DNA of 49,216 nucleotides, from contig DJYK01000039.1 of the NCBI GenBank assembly GCA_002450095.1, positions 1-49,216 of the forward strand, read 5' to 3'. Shown here in pieces: positions 26,757 to 35,058 of this stretch. The stretch is from Mageeibacillus sp. UBA6980 (GTDB lineage Bacteria > Bacillota > Clostridia > Saccharofermentanales > Saccharofermentanaceae). The notes below the pieces were generated by a model. That model worked only from the letters and a program-made list of their open reading frames with translations. It was not told the origin of the DNA and did not search any database. Within the stretch, counting starts at the first letter, position 1. Each line of letters opens with the position of its first letter. Both the position numbers and the translations under genes were made by a program.

Positions 26757-26780
26757 TTGTATTACAAGCACTAATACAAA
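26756..26780 (+). promoter_or_regulatory. GntR (YtrA-type) operator candidate
   Basis: Perfect 9-bp inverted repeat TTTGTATTA-N7-TAATACAAA that begins on the last base of the -10 element. YtrA-type GntR repressors recognise palindromes with GT-TA...TA-AC spacing, and a GntR gene of that size is in the operon, so this is probably its autoregulatory site. Confidence 0.75.
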
Positions 26781-26810
26781 GCATACAACGTGCTTGCAGG
26801 GGGTATTGTT

Positions 26811-27728
26811 ATGGATAAGAAGAAAGTAATCAAATTCACGGGCATCACATTTGTGATCGCATGGACACTTCAGATCATCGGATCTCTTTATATGGTGAAT
26901 AATCCCGGAACAACAGGAACGGCGGTATTTCGCGGGTGTTTGGCAATCTGTATGTTCGCGCCTTTATTGGCAGCATTGATCGTGAACGGTAATCTTAAGG
27001 GGATGGGCTGGAAGCCGAAGTTCAAGGGCAATATCGGCTGGCTCTTCCTGGTGGCGTATGCGGCAATTCCCCTTATGGCATTAGGTGCGGCTATGTTCTT
27101 CGGTATCTTCCCGAACTTTTTTGACATGACCGGATCGGCTCTGGCTGCTCAGGCTGAGGCACAGGGTGTGAATCTTGCCGAGGTGCTGGAGCAGGCAGGA
27201 ATGGATATGAAGACATACATGATTGTTCAGATCGTCCCCGCTATGCTCATAGCCCCGTTTATAAATATCATCACGGCCATCGGCGAGGAAGTCGGCTGGA
27301 GAGGATTCCTGTATCCTGAACTCAATAGAAGATTTGGCAAGGTCGGGACCTGGATTCTCGGAGGAACGATCTGGGGAGCATTCCACTTTCCTGCGATAAT
27401 CTTCGGAGGCTACGAGTACGGCTTCGACTACATAGGTGCGCCGGTACTTGGACTTATCGTATTTACAGTCTGCTGCATAACGCTTGGTATATTGGAAGAG
27501 GTAGTATACGATAGGACAAAGTGCATCTGGTACGCAGCGTTACTGCACGGATCGTTCAATGCGGCAGCAACGATTCCCCAGTTGTTCATGAATGTAAATG
27601 ATCCCGATATCAATAAATACATGGTATTAGGACCTCTCCCTAACGGACTTATCGCTATGATACCCTTTGTCATATTTGCGGTGATCCTGGGTGCATGGTC
27701 GATCAGAAGAAAGAAGGCGGAATCATGA
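26811..27728 (+). CDS. CPBP-family intramembrane metalloprotease
   Basis: The protein has 305 residues from the ATG at 26811. An upstream GTG was rejected because the site AGGGGG lies directly before this ATG. There are about eight membrane helices. Family motifs are GEEVGWRGFLYPEL (EExxWRG, near 165), WGAFHFPAIIFGG (FHxP) and LLHGSFNAA. CPBP (Abi/CAAX-like) proteases often accompany bacteriocin self-immunity or membrane stress genes, though the substrate here is unknown. The stop overlaps the GntR start (ATGA), so the protease and regulator are made together. The strong promoter upstream carries an apparent GntR operator. Confidence 0.9.
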   Translation: MDKKKVIKFTGITFVIAWTLQIIGSLYMVNNPGTTGTAVFRGCLAICMFAPLLAALIVNGNLKGMGWKPKFKGNIGWLFLVAYAAIPLMALGAAMFFGIFPNFFDMTGSALAAQAEAQGVNLAEVLEQAGMDMKTYMIVQIVPAMLIAPFINIITAIGEEVGWRGFLYPELNRRFGKVGTWILGGTIWGAFHFPAIIFGGYEYGFDYIGAPVLGLIVFTVCCITLGILEEVVYDRTKCIWYAALLHGSFNAAATIPQLFMNVNDPDINKYMVLGPLPNGLIAMIPFVIFAVILGAWSIRRKKAES

Positions 27729-28084
27729 TCATAAGAATAGATGAATATTCTGATGTGCCCATCTACATGCAGATCAGAAATCAGATAGTGATGGGGATCT
27801 CATCCGGTGAATTAAAGCCCGGAGAGCAGCTTCCGACGGTAAGGGCGCTCGCGCTCGAGATAGGTATCAATACGATGACGGTCAGTAAAACCTACCAGCT
27901 TCTTAAGCAAGAAGGCTACATCATGACGGACCGTAAGAACGGCGCGAGAGTCAGAGAGAATATCACGCAAAGCGGGGTCATCAGTGAAGAGAACAAGACT
28001 GAGCTTCGCCGCATAGTCTCGGAGAGCAGACTCGCGGGTATCTCAAAAGATGAATTGAAGAAACTCATAGATGAGTTCTATTGA
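27725..28084 (+). CDS. GntR-family (YtrA subfamily) transcriptional regulator
   Basis: The protein has 119 residues. The ATG at 27725 (AAGGCGGA upstream) is preferred over an in-frame GTG 30 bp earlier. The N-terminal winged helix reads YMQIRNQIVMGISSGELKPG then LPTVRALALEIGINTMTVSK. The C-terminal extension is only about 40 residues, which defines the small YtrA subfamily (no effector domain of the FadR or HutC kind). YtrA-like repressors usually control the transporter or membrane operon they sit in. Here the operator at 26756-26780 overlaps the -10 element, so the protein probably represses its own operon until a signal, often cell-envelope antibiotics, releases it. Confidence 0.93.
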   Translation: MIIRIDEYSDVPIYMQIRNQIVMGISSGELKPGEQLPTVRALALEIGINTMTVSKTYQLLKQEGYIMTDRKNGARVRENITQSGVISEENKTELRRIVSESRLAGISKDELKKLIDEFY

Positions 28085-28102
28085 GAATAGGAGGCAGATT
28101 TT

Positions 28103-29191
28103 ATGACATGGATGATCAAAGTAATTATGTTTATCTGCATAGTTCCTTCAGTTGTTCTCATGTATATGCTGGGTTTCTCCAAGAACCCCGGAAAGAAGAA
28201 AATGATCTTCGGCGTAAGAGACAACCCGAAGTTTCACGAGGGTAAAGGACAGGAGAGGTTTGAGGCGATCGTAAGATCCGCACGTAAAGGCGGCCTCATC
28301 ATTACGGCAATTGTTGTGATCTTAAGCATCATCATGATGTTCCTGCCTGTTAACGGCGGCACACTAATTGCCTGGATACTTCTTGTTTTCGCGCTGTTTG
28401 GGGTAGCGGCACCCTACGGGAAAGGCAACACGGAACTTAAGAATCTTAAAAAAGAGCTCGGCATCACGAAGTCCGGTGTTACTTATACCGACCTTAAAAA
28501 CACGAACATGGTTCATGCTCTAAAGCTTCCGTGGATAATCCTTCCCAATGCTCTCGCTCTTCTCGGGACAGTCGCAGCGGTACTTACAGACTTTGGTGTC
28601 TTCGGAGTAACGCCCGCTGTCGAGAAGTACGCGCTTACCTTAATGAGCCTGTCGTTCCTGTTCATAGCGGCTATCATTATTCCTATCGCCGTTATGATGG
28701 ACAACACAAGAAATATGGTTATAAGCCGTGACAGCAGCATCAACGCGAACTACAGCAGAGCGAAGAAAAAGACATGGGCGGATATGTTCATCTCGTTTAG
28801 CTGGGCGAATGCTCTATACCTGATAGCGAATAATGTCCTGATGTTCTTTACGGACAGTGAGGTGGCAGTGCTCATAAGCACCTTAGGTTACACAGCAGTG
28901 ATAATGGCAGTCGTTGTAATCGGCGTCATCAATCAAAGACAGGTCGAGAGAAGATACGAGCGCGACACCGAACTCGAGCTTCAGGATGACGACGACAACT
29001 GGATCCTCGGAATGTTCTACTACAACAAGAACGATACCCGCTTGAATGTGGAGAAGCGCCTCGGCTACGGTGCGACTATCAACATGGCGCATCCGGCAGG
29101 GATAGTCATAACGGTACTGAGCATACTTCTGATACTCGGTTCACTTGTGTATATCGTGTATCTTGCGATGACCGGGCAATTTGCAGTTTAA
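28103..29191 (+). CDS. DUF1648/DUF5808-like multi-pass membrane protein
   Basis: The protein has 362 residues with about eight membrane helices. The region DDDDNWILGMFYYNKNDTRL followed by VEKRLGYGATINMAHPAG (about 290-335) is the DUF5808 signature. The arrangement resembles DUF1648/DUF5808 proteins that stand beside YtrA regulators. AGGAGG precedes the ATG. It is the third gene of the GntR operon, 18 bp after the regulator. No catalytic motif is seen; a role in envelope stress resistance is a guess based on such neighbourhoods. Confidence 0.75.
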   Translation: MTWMIKVIMFICIVPSVVLMYMLGFSKNPGKKKMIFGVRDNPKFHEGKGQERFEAIVRSARKGGLIITAIVVILSIIMMFLPVNGGTLIAWILLVFALFGVAAPYGKGNTELKNLKKELGITKSGVTYTDLKNTNMVHALKLPWIILPNALALLGTVAAVLTDFGVFGVTPAVEKYALTLMSLSFLFIAAIIIPIAVMMDNTRNMVISRDSSINANYSRAKKKTWADMFISFSWANALYLIANNVLMFFTDSEVAVLISTLGYTAVIMAVVVIGVINQRQVERRYERDTELELQDDDDNWILGMFYYNKNDTRLNVEKRLGYGATINMAHPAGIVITVLSILLILGSLVYIVYLAMTGQFAV

Positions 29192-29203
29192 GTTGTCCAT
29201 ATG

Positions 29204-29231
29204 ATATCCTCCATCTGCGGATGGAGGATAT
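29204..29231 (+). promoter_or_regulatory. 12-bp hairpin enclosing the ribosome binding site of the 29236 gene
   Basis: Perfect inverted repeat ATATCCTCCATC-TGCG-GATGGAGGATAT. The 3' arm contains GGAGGA, the site for the ATG at 29236. As RNA the site would be buried in a 12-bp stem. No good U-run follows, so it is a weaker terminator than a regulatory fold. Confidence 0.6.
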
Positions 29232-29235
29232 TTAT

Positions 29236-29697
29236 ATGCGGAAAATAGTATCTCTTGTTTTGACAGTTGTATTTGCAGTATCGTTTGCAGGATGCGATCT
29301 GAGAGGAAGATCCGAGTCCGAGCCGCAGCTTGTTCACAACCGTTACCACGGCGAGACATCTACACTTCGATATGTGGAAGACATTGATTATACATATATA
29401 GACTACGAAGAGGTCGCATATCAGGCAGGAAGACTTACCGTAGGTCCCACAGAGCCCTGGTATGTAGGGGTACTTACGCTATCTGAAGATGAGGCACAAA
29501 GACTTTGGGATGAATACGAGTGGGAAGAGTGCGAGTTTCCCGATATCGAGATGTATGATGTCGAGATCGAAGATCCTTCCGACAGCACATGGTACGCCTC
29601 GGAGGACTTTGAACAAACCATCGCTGATAAGGCTGTACAGGTCGACACTATCGTGTTTAACGGAAGCGAGATCGTATTCTGCCTGAAGACATTCTGA
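29236..29697 (+). CDS. Small lipoprotein of unknown function
   Basis: The protein has 153 residues from the ATG at 29236 (GGAGGA 5 nt before; the ATG at 29221 is inside that site). The signal MRKIVSLVLTVVFAVSFAGC has the lipobox FAGC. The mature part is acidic, with LSEDEAQRLWDEYEWEE near the middle and no recognised domain. The ribosome binding site is hidden in a 12-bp hairpin. It lies 44 bp after the GntR operon and could be read through from it. The gene ends 32 bp before a convergent methyltransferase gene. Confidence 0.8.
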   Translation: MRKIVSLVLTVVFAVSFAGCDLRGRSESEPQLVHNRYHGETSTLRYVEDIDYTYIDYEEVAYQAGRLTVGPTEPWYVGVLTLSEDEAQRLWDEYEWEECEFPDIEMYDVEIEDPSDSTWYASEDFEQTIADKAVQVDTIVFNGSEIVFCLKTF

Positions 29698-29729
29698 TCA
29701 TAGACCGTAATGAGTACAGACTTCGGTCT

Positions 29730-30566
29730 TCACCTTTTCTGAATCTCCCAGAAACTTATCGCGGAAGCGGCGGCTACATTAAGAGAATCAACGCCCCTGT
29801 GCATAGGTATCACGACTTTATAATCGCAGGCTTCAATAACTTCTCTTCTAAGCCCTCTTCCCTCATTTCCGAGAACGACCGCGATCTTCTCATGTCCTCT
29901 GATCTCATCACTGTCGATGCTGATCGATCCGGGAGTTAACGCCATAGCAACCGTCGTCATCCCTGAAGACTTCAGAATATCAATAAGCTTAGTTCCTTCC
30001 GACTGTTCCCGCGTCGCCTTGACCCACGGTATCTGAAAGACAGTACCCATGCTCACTCTGCTCACGCGCCTTGTCAGAGGATCGACGGTCGAGTGATCGA
30101 GAAGGACGCCGTCCAACCCGAGAGCGGCCGCCGAACGAAATATCGCTCCGACGTTCTCGGGTTTGGCTATATCCATAAGAACGGCAATACGCTTTTTTCC
30201 TTCGATAAACTCATGAACAGAGGGCTCATCTTTCCTTTTGAACGCCATCCACAGACCTCTTACCAATGCATATCCCGTCAGATCGCATAGCTCGCTCCGA
30301 TCTTCAACATACACATTAAGAGTACCGGGATCTTCACCGAGATGATCCCTGACCGCCTCCAAGACCGGACCCGCTTCAACATCGAGCCTTTGTCTCTCGA
30401 CAAGCATCGACAAAGGAACGTACCCTTCTTCAATGGCACGAAGACACACATTTGCAGTCTCTGCGATGAATACGCCTCTTTCACGAAGCTGCGGTTCGGT
30501 CGCCCTGATAAACAGGTCGAGATTAGAAGAGTCGATGCTCTTTACTTCAGTTTGTTCAACGATCAT
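29730..30566 (-). CDS. TrmH/SpoU-family RNA 2'-O-methyltransferase
   Basis: The protein has 278 residues. An N-terminal substrate-binding region (about 1-115) precedes the SPOUT fold with its trefoil knot motifs: DIAKPENVGAIFRSAAALGL (motif 1, near 132), VVLGNEGRGLR (motif 2) and IPMHRGVDSLNVAAASAI (motif 3), the SAM-binding knot. Family members methylate ribose in tRNA or 23S rRNA; length and N-domain fit the TsnR/RlmB-like group. Start chosen at the ATG 30566 although no strong ribosome binding site is visible. It points away from the lipoprotein gene at 30608 but on the same strand, 41 bp downstream of it. Confidence 0.9.
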   Translation of the reverse strand: MIVEQTEVKSIDSSNLDLFIRATEPQLRERGVFIAETANVCLRAIEEGYVPLSMLVERQRLDVEAGPVLEAVRDHLGEDPGTLNVYVEDRSELCDLTGYALVRGLWMAFKRKDEPSVHEFIEGKKRIAVLMDIAKPENVGAIFRSAAALGLDGVLLDHSTVDPLTRRVSRVSMGTVFQIPWVKATREQSEGTKLIDILKSSGMTTVAMALTPGSISIDSDEIRGHEKIAVVLGNEGRGLRREVIEACDYKVVIPMHRGVDSLNVAAASAISFWEIQKR

Positions 30567-30607
30567 TTGTTATTCGCGAATCTCGCAGTAAGATCAGTCG
30601 GATCGAC

Positions 30608-31351
30608 TCACACCTCTAATTCATTCGGTATGAACATATACTCGAAGTCGAAGAACTCCAATGCCTCTTCCTCTGTGACCTCAGTCCTGTCATCCGTCCA
30701 AATACCTGTCGTGCTCATGTACCAGACGATCTCACCCGTCTCATCGTCGGAGAAGTAGGATTTGTTCAATATCAGCTCACCGTTATCGTAAGTGTAGTTT
30801 GCAAGGCAGGCATATGCGGCACCGCTTGAGCCTCTGTTATAGAAAGATCCGTCAGAGCAAAGATAGTAAGAGTTACGTGCTCCGCCTGCAATAAAGTGTA
30901 CAAGCTCACCGTCTCTTACCGTGTAACCGTCATAGATAACGGCACATTCCTCACCATCTTCATTTACCATATGCTGATATATAAGAAGTTCGTCCACGCC
31001 GTTTCCGTCTACATCAATCAAAGTGTAGTAGATAGGATCCTCGGAAGGAACATATAACAGGTCGGGAGAGACTAATTCCGCCATAGAGGACATGGTCTCA
31101 TCATCAGCCTGACCGCTGTGGCATTCACTTATAGTATCGAGTATCCCGTCGTAAAGACTCGTAACGGAAGACATAGATTCAGCATCACTCAAAGAGCTCT
31201 CAGAGGGAGCGGTCTCGTTAACGATCGACGAAGCCGCTTCTGTCTGTGCATCGGAATCTTCAGATTCCCTGCTACCGGCATCATTGGAGCAACCAATAAC
31301 AAGTCCTCCTATACATGCTGTAATCAACGCAATCTCATATATCTTTTTCAT
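30608..31351 (-). CDS. Lipoprotein of unknown function
   Basis: The protein has 247 residues from the ATG at 31351. A longer frame was rejected since AAAGAGG lies 7 nt before this ATG. The signal MKKIYEIALITACIGGLVIG ends at the lipobox VIGC. A Ser/Glu-rich linker (about 25-65) leads to a beta-rich domain with YYTLIDVDGNGVDELLIYQH, a DxDGNGxDE loop that looks like an FG-GAP or calcium-binding turn. No enzyme motif is seen. Upstream is a 62-bp repeat array. Confidence 0.75.
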   Translation of the reverse strand: MKKIYEIALITACIGGLVIGCSNDAGSRESEDSDAQTEAASSIVNETAPSESSLSDAESMSSVTSLYDGILDTISECHSGQADDETMSSMAELVSPDLLYVPSEDPIYYTLIDVDGNGVDELLIYQHMVNEDGEECAVIYDGYTVRDGELVHFIAGGARNSYYLCSDGSFYNRGSSGAAYACLANYTYDNGELILNKSYFSDDETGEIVWYMSTTGIWTDDRTEVTEEEALEFFDFEYMFIPNELEV

Positions 31352-31527
31352 ATCAGACACCTCTTTACCGATAATCATCGATAATTACATATAAGCATTA
31401 TACGCAATGTTTTAAAAAAACAAAAAGCACGACCCTCCATATCCGATCGTCTGCAATGCACAGCGACACGTCCGGAAATCCGTTCGGATGTATTCACAAC
31501 ATATTCATCTCTTCCTCCCGCTTCCCT

Positions 31528-31891
31528 TATCCCCTGTATCGTCCCCTGCTCGTCTCGATTTATCGGCACTTAGTGGGGATTACAGCCGATATCCCCTGTA
31601 CAGTCCCCTGTTTTTCTCGATTTATCGGCATTAAGTGGGGATTACGGCCGATATCCCCTGTATCGTCCCCTGTTTTTCCCGATTTATCGGCATCTAGTGG
31701 GGATTACAGCCGGTATCCCCTGTATAGTCCTCAGTTTTTCTCGATTCATCGGCATCTAGTGGGGATTACGGCCAATATCCCCTGTACAGTCCCCTGTTCG
31801 TCCCGATTCATCGGCATCTAGTGGGGATTACAGCCGATATCCCCTGTACAGTCCCCTGTTTTTCCCGATTTATCGGCACTTAGCGGGGATT
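31528..31891. repeat. Tandem array A1, six units of exactly 62 bp
   Basis: Units begin TATCCCCTGT at 31528, 31590, 31652, 31714, 31776 and 31838, with few differences. Each unit holds ATCCCC near its start, a second TCCCC 12 nt later, TATCGGC in the middle and GGGGAT 46 nt after the first ATCCCC, so ATCCCC and GGGGAT can pair; TATCGGC can also pair with GCCGATA at the unit junction. The period is not a multiple of three and the frames across it are not conserved, so it is not coding. A second array of the same family is at 43027-43160. The flanks 31379-31527 and 31892-32004 show no gene. Confidence 0.92.
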
Positions 31892-32004
31892 CGAAGGCAA
31901 TTAAAACCGGGCGACCATCTGATCGCTCAACTATCTTTCTTGATCTATTTGAAGTGATAGACGAACAAGTCTATAAAAAGTTTCTACATCACATGAATGC
32001 AAAA

Positions 32005-32400
32005 TCATCGATTTTTGTTGAGATTCTTTTCTTTCTCAAAGAAGGCTGTGTTTAATTGCTGATACTCTTCTTCTGTACATACTTCGCGACATTTGGGTAT
32101 AAAAGACCTTGTGACTTCGAAACACTTTTTCATATTGTCACAAGGGTATTCCCTGCAATCAGCGCAGGTTTCAACACCTCTGTCGGCACAACATTTGATA
32201 ACGCTGTATCTGCACCGGTTTTCCGGCTTACAACCCGTACAGGAAATCTCTTCATTCGTCACGAGATGATCCCTATACCCGATCTTCATCCACAACTTGG
32301 CAGTGTGGCTGAGTTCTTCGTCTGTCTTCTCATATGGATGTGCAACATACCTTGGGCAGGCAGCACAATCATTTCCGCAAGCCGCTATTATCTTTTCCAT
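32005..32400 (-). CDS. DUF3795 cysteine-rich protein
   Basis: The protein has 131 residues with cysteine clusters at the start (ACGNDCAACPRYVAHPYEKT), in the middle (SCTGCKPENRCRYSVIKCC) and at CADCREYPC, the pattern of DUF3795. The cysteines probably bind zinc or an iron-sulphur cluster. The ATG at 32400 has a weak GGGGTGAC site. It follows the esterase gene by 42 bp in the same direction. Function is unknown. Confidence 0.88.
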   Translation of the reverse strand: MEKIIAACGNDCAACPRYVAHPYEKTDEELSHTAKLWMKIGYRDHLVTNEEISCTGCKPENRCRYSVIKCCADRGVETCADCREYPCDNMKKCFEVTRSFIPKCREVCTEEEYQQLNTAFFEKEKNLNKNR

Positions 32401-32442
32401 TACCCGTCACCCCATTTCGCTCTTCTTATTGATCATGAAGAA

Positions 32443-33291
32443 TCACAGACATCTTATTATCTCGGAATTCTTCTCTTCATACGGCTCAAAGACAATGCCC
32501 ATATGTCCGCCTTCTCCTTTATCGTACAGCGAGCATTTTACACCCGCTTTCTCAAGGATCTCTTTAAAGTGATAAGACATCTTCCGAAGCTCGTCAGTTG
32601 AATTAGTGATAACTGACACAGGAGGCAAAAGGCTGATGTTCCGATTATCATCAAAGAGCAGATACTTATAACGCGGATCGTTCTTGTACTTTCTCGGAAA
32701 CACCATATTACGCATACCCCAATATGCTATGTTCCTCTGATAGAAATGCATTGCACCGCAGTCTAATATCAAGCCTTTGATATCACGGTCATCGCATGCC
32801 AATCCGTAATCCGCTTTCATCATCTCGTCCCTGCAAAGCAACGCTTCAGCAACAGCAAGCACAGCGCCCGCAGAGTGACCGGCAATATGCAAGTCGTCTT
32901 TATTACCTTCATAACCCTGAGCATTATCTGTTACCCATTTTACGGCGGCATCAACGTCAACGATCTGATCAAAGACAGTGTAAACGGGATATGCCAGTCT
33001 GTAATTTATACTGAAAACAACATATCCTTTATGTGCCATGAAGTTGCAAAACAGACAATCCATCTCCTTGTCTTCGGAAATAAAGCCTCCTCCGTGTATA
33101 TCTATCAGAACAGGTTTGACACTCCCGTCAGCAACATAATAAATATCGAGCGTATGCTCTTTTGTATCATCAGGAATATAACTTTTGCCGGCAATTACGG
33201 AAACATCAGCATAAGATCTGGTCCGGTCCAGTCTGTTAAGATCCTTCTTAAGCGACTTCATCGCGTTGTTCTTCATAATCCTGTTGATCAT
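32443..33291 (-). CDS. Alpha/beta hydrolase of the HSL/BD-FAE esterase type
   Basis: The protein has 282 residues from the ATG at 33291, which overlaps the previous stop (ATGA); the longer frame is antisense to real coding sequence. The motif HGGGFIS forms the oxyanion hole, IAGHSAGAVLAVAEA carries the nucleophilic Ser, and NSTDELRKMSYHF plus EGGHMGIVFEPY supply the likely Asp and His. It lacks a signal peptide, so it should act in the cytoplasm. Family members hydrolyse acyl or aryl esters, including feruloyl and acetyl esters of plant sugars. The substrate is not evident. Confidence 0.88.
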   Translation of the reverse strand: MINRIMKNNAMKSLKKDLNRLDRTRSYADVSVIAGKSYIPDDTKEHTLDIYYVADGSVKPVLIDIHGGGFISEDKEMDCLFCNFMAHKGYVVFSINYRLAYPVYTVFDQIVDVDAAVKWVTDNAQGYEGNKDDLHIAGHSAGAVLAVAEALLCRDEMMKADYGLACDDRDIKGLILDCGAMHFYQRNIAYWGMRNMVFPRKYKNDPRYKYLLFDDNRNISLLPPVSVITNSTDELRKMSYHFKEILEKAGVKCSLYDKGEGGHMGIVFEPYEEKNSEIIRCL

Positions 33292-34748
33292 TGCATCTTT
33301 CTTTTCTTGGCTTTGCGTATACATAGAATGATGATGACTATCAATGCAATAATGCCGACAACAATGATCCATCCGCCTGCGAAAAATGCGGCGATAATTA
33401 AAAAGAGAATCAGTAACACATTCACCACAGCATCAGTCTGAACGATACTGAACGTGAGTTCCGAATTCGGAAGCCCGTCGAAATGACCTTCATATCCGCC
33501 TTTGACTTGTTCCATGTCATGAAGTGACAAATCCCTGAGTTCATATGGTGTATTGATTCTTATATCAAGCTCTCCGAAGTCAGCCCACAATGAAGCAGGA
33601 CTCAAGAGATATTCATAATTATACGTTGCACTTGATGCGTAGCTGTTGTCATCACATATATCCGGATAAAGCGGAGCTTCGACGCGGTTTACTACAGTTT
33701 GTCCCGGTTGGACCGTCAACGTATAGCAATACCATCGGAGGAAAGTTCCCTGAGGAATGAATAGGCCGGGACCGCTATACAGTATGTATTCATTGAACTC
33801 ATTACGAAAAGGATTTGCATTAATCTGTTCAAGTGTGAGGTTATACCAGGTTTTGTCGGATACATTCAATCCGTCCGGCCGACCGGACAACAGCAATTCT
33901 TCGAATGTCATCGTCTCCATTATTACGGGATCAATCGGTTCTCCGGTCGAGGATAAGCGCACATCTATATCATTGTCGGTACCGATCACATAGAACTCCA
34001 GATCACGACCATCTCCAACATATACTCTTATCGTATCCCTGCTTTTATTAGGATCGTTATTCGGAAGCTGTGAATATTCACACCAATACGGGACGCAATA
34101 GACCCTGTCTTCTTCTTTGCCGGAAGGATCTAAATAAACTGTAGCGTAATGATTCTCATCCTGTTGAAGCGAGTCATAGTCAATCAGATACCTGACAACC
34201 GGCATATCCGGGTAATAGTAATCATCTTCAAGATAATCCTCATCGTCAACCTGCTCCGGTATCATGGTGCTCGCATCAAATTCCGTGCCGGGCTCAAGAT
34301 ATGTTGTCATCACAGTCCTCTCGACTGTCTGTCCGTCCACGGTGATGCTGTATCTGTCGTCAAGCATGGTCGCGAACTCAAGATTCCGGGTATATGGGAA
34401 AATGCTGAAAGGAAAAACCAGATTGGCTGTAATCGTTTCATCTGTCGGATTATGAAATGTATACTCGGCAGTTACATGACTCTCATATCCTGTAATTGTA
34501 TCTTCGGTCCAGCTATAGGCAGAAGACGGCAGAAGATCCGGAATATCAAACGTCAAAGTTTCAGATAATACCTCGAGAGGACAGTCAGAATCTTCCGGCT
34601 TCGGGCCTTCACTTTCGTTTCCGTACCACCATTCAGTGGGGCCGGAATTCGCTCTTACTGTTGTCACCGGAACAAAGGCACCAGCGACAACAACGAAAGT
34701 CATGATAACTGATGCAAACTTAGACAGATTCCTGTTCAACTTGATCAT
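33288..34748 (-). CDS. Secreted, C-terminally membrane-anchored protein of unknown function
   Basis: The protein has 486 residues. A signal peptide (SVIMTFVVVAGAFVPVTTVRA) ends near 32; a large beta-rich, Tyr- and Asp-rich ectodomain spans about 35-425; two close hydrophobic segments (about 430-475) end in a basic tail (RKAKKRK). No catalytic or repeat motif was recognised. GGGAGGG precedes the ATG. The gene is coupled to the esterase gene by ATGA overlap, so the two may act together. The family appears to be an envelope protein found mainly in clostridia, but that is an inference from appearance. Confidence 0.7.
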   Translation of the reverse strand: MIKLNRNLSKFASVIMTFVVVAGAFVPVTTVRANSGPTEWWYGNESEGPKPEDSDCPLEVLSETLTFDIPDLLPSSAYSWTEDTITGYESHVTAEYTFHNPTDETITANLVFPFSIFPYTRNLEFATMLDDRYSITVDGQTVERTVMTTYLEPGTEFDASTMIPEQVDDEDYLEDDYYYPDMPVVRYLIDYDSLQQDENHYATVYLDPSGKEEDRVYCVPYWCEYSQLPNNDPNKSRDTIRVYVGDGRDLEFYVIGTDNDIDVRLSSTGEPIDPVIMETMTFEELLLSGRPDGLNVSDKTWYNLTLEQINANPFRNEFNEYILYSGPGLFIPQGTFLRWYCYTLTVQPGQTVVNRVEAPLYPDICDDNSYASSATYNYEYLLSPASLWADFGELDIRINTPYELRDLSLHDMEQVKGGYEGHFDGLPNSELTFSIVQTDAVVNVLLILFLIIAAFFAGGWIIVVGIIALIVIIILCIRKAKKRKMQ

Positions 34749-34916
34749 TCAAAGACCCTCCCTGGCTTATAAGAGGTAAGCTTACCGCCGTAACCGGTAC
34801 GAATGTATAGAAAATACTTTGCCGTCGAATAGTATAGTATCACATTTGGGCGGCGGTAAAAAATATCAGGATCTTCCCTTCTTGACGGGTGAGTTGAACG
34901 ATGTATCCGTTACCCC

Positions 34917-35032
34917 ATCCACAAAAGCATCCACAAATTTATAAGTTTTTGTGGATGGATCTGTGGATAAGCAGTCATATCCACAAAATCATCCACAGAA
35001 TGAGTCATTTTTGTGGATGGATTTGTGGATGG
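34917..35032. repeat. Tandem array B, two 62-bp hairpin units made of DnaA-box-like words
   Basis: Units start at 34917 and 34979. In both, ATCCAC sits at offsets 0 and 12 and its complement GTGGAT at offsets 34 and 46, so each unit folds into a long imperfect hairpin of about 21 bp. Eight 9-mers resemble the DnaA box TTATCCACA, and one (34962-34970) is an exact match on the minus strand. It is between the unknown secreted protein and the XRE regulator. The rest of 34749-35058 shows no gene. Confidence 0.85.
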
Positions 35033-35058
35033 ATAAACTTCCGGGATAATCGATCTTG

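Noticed and set aside
29697..29730. Bidirectional terminator AGACCG...CGGTCT between convergent genes
   Set aside because: The stem is only 6 bp with a long loop and a poor T-run, so it is not reported as a feature.
31456..31821. 121-codon frame with repeated FSRFIGI-like words
   Set aside because: It is produced by the 62-bp repeats; 62 is not a multiple of three, so the repeated words change frame and no single protein is conserved.
31528..31891. CRISPR array
   Set aside because: The whole 62-bp unit is repeated without variable spacers and no cas genes are present.
34917..35032. Chromosomal replication origin
   Set aside because: DnaA-box-like words cluster here, but no dnaA, dnaN, gyrB, rpmH or AT-rich unwinding region lies nearby, and the words are arranged as hairpin repeats.
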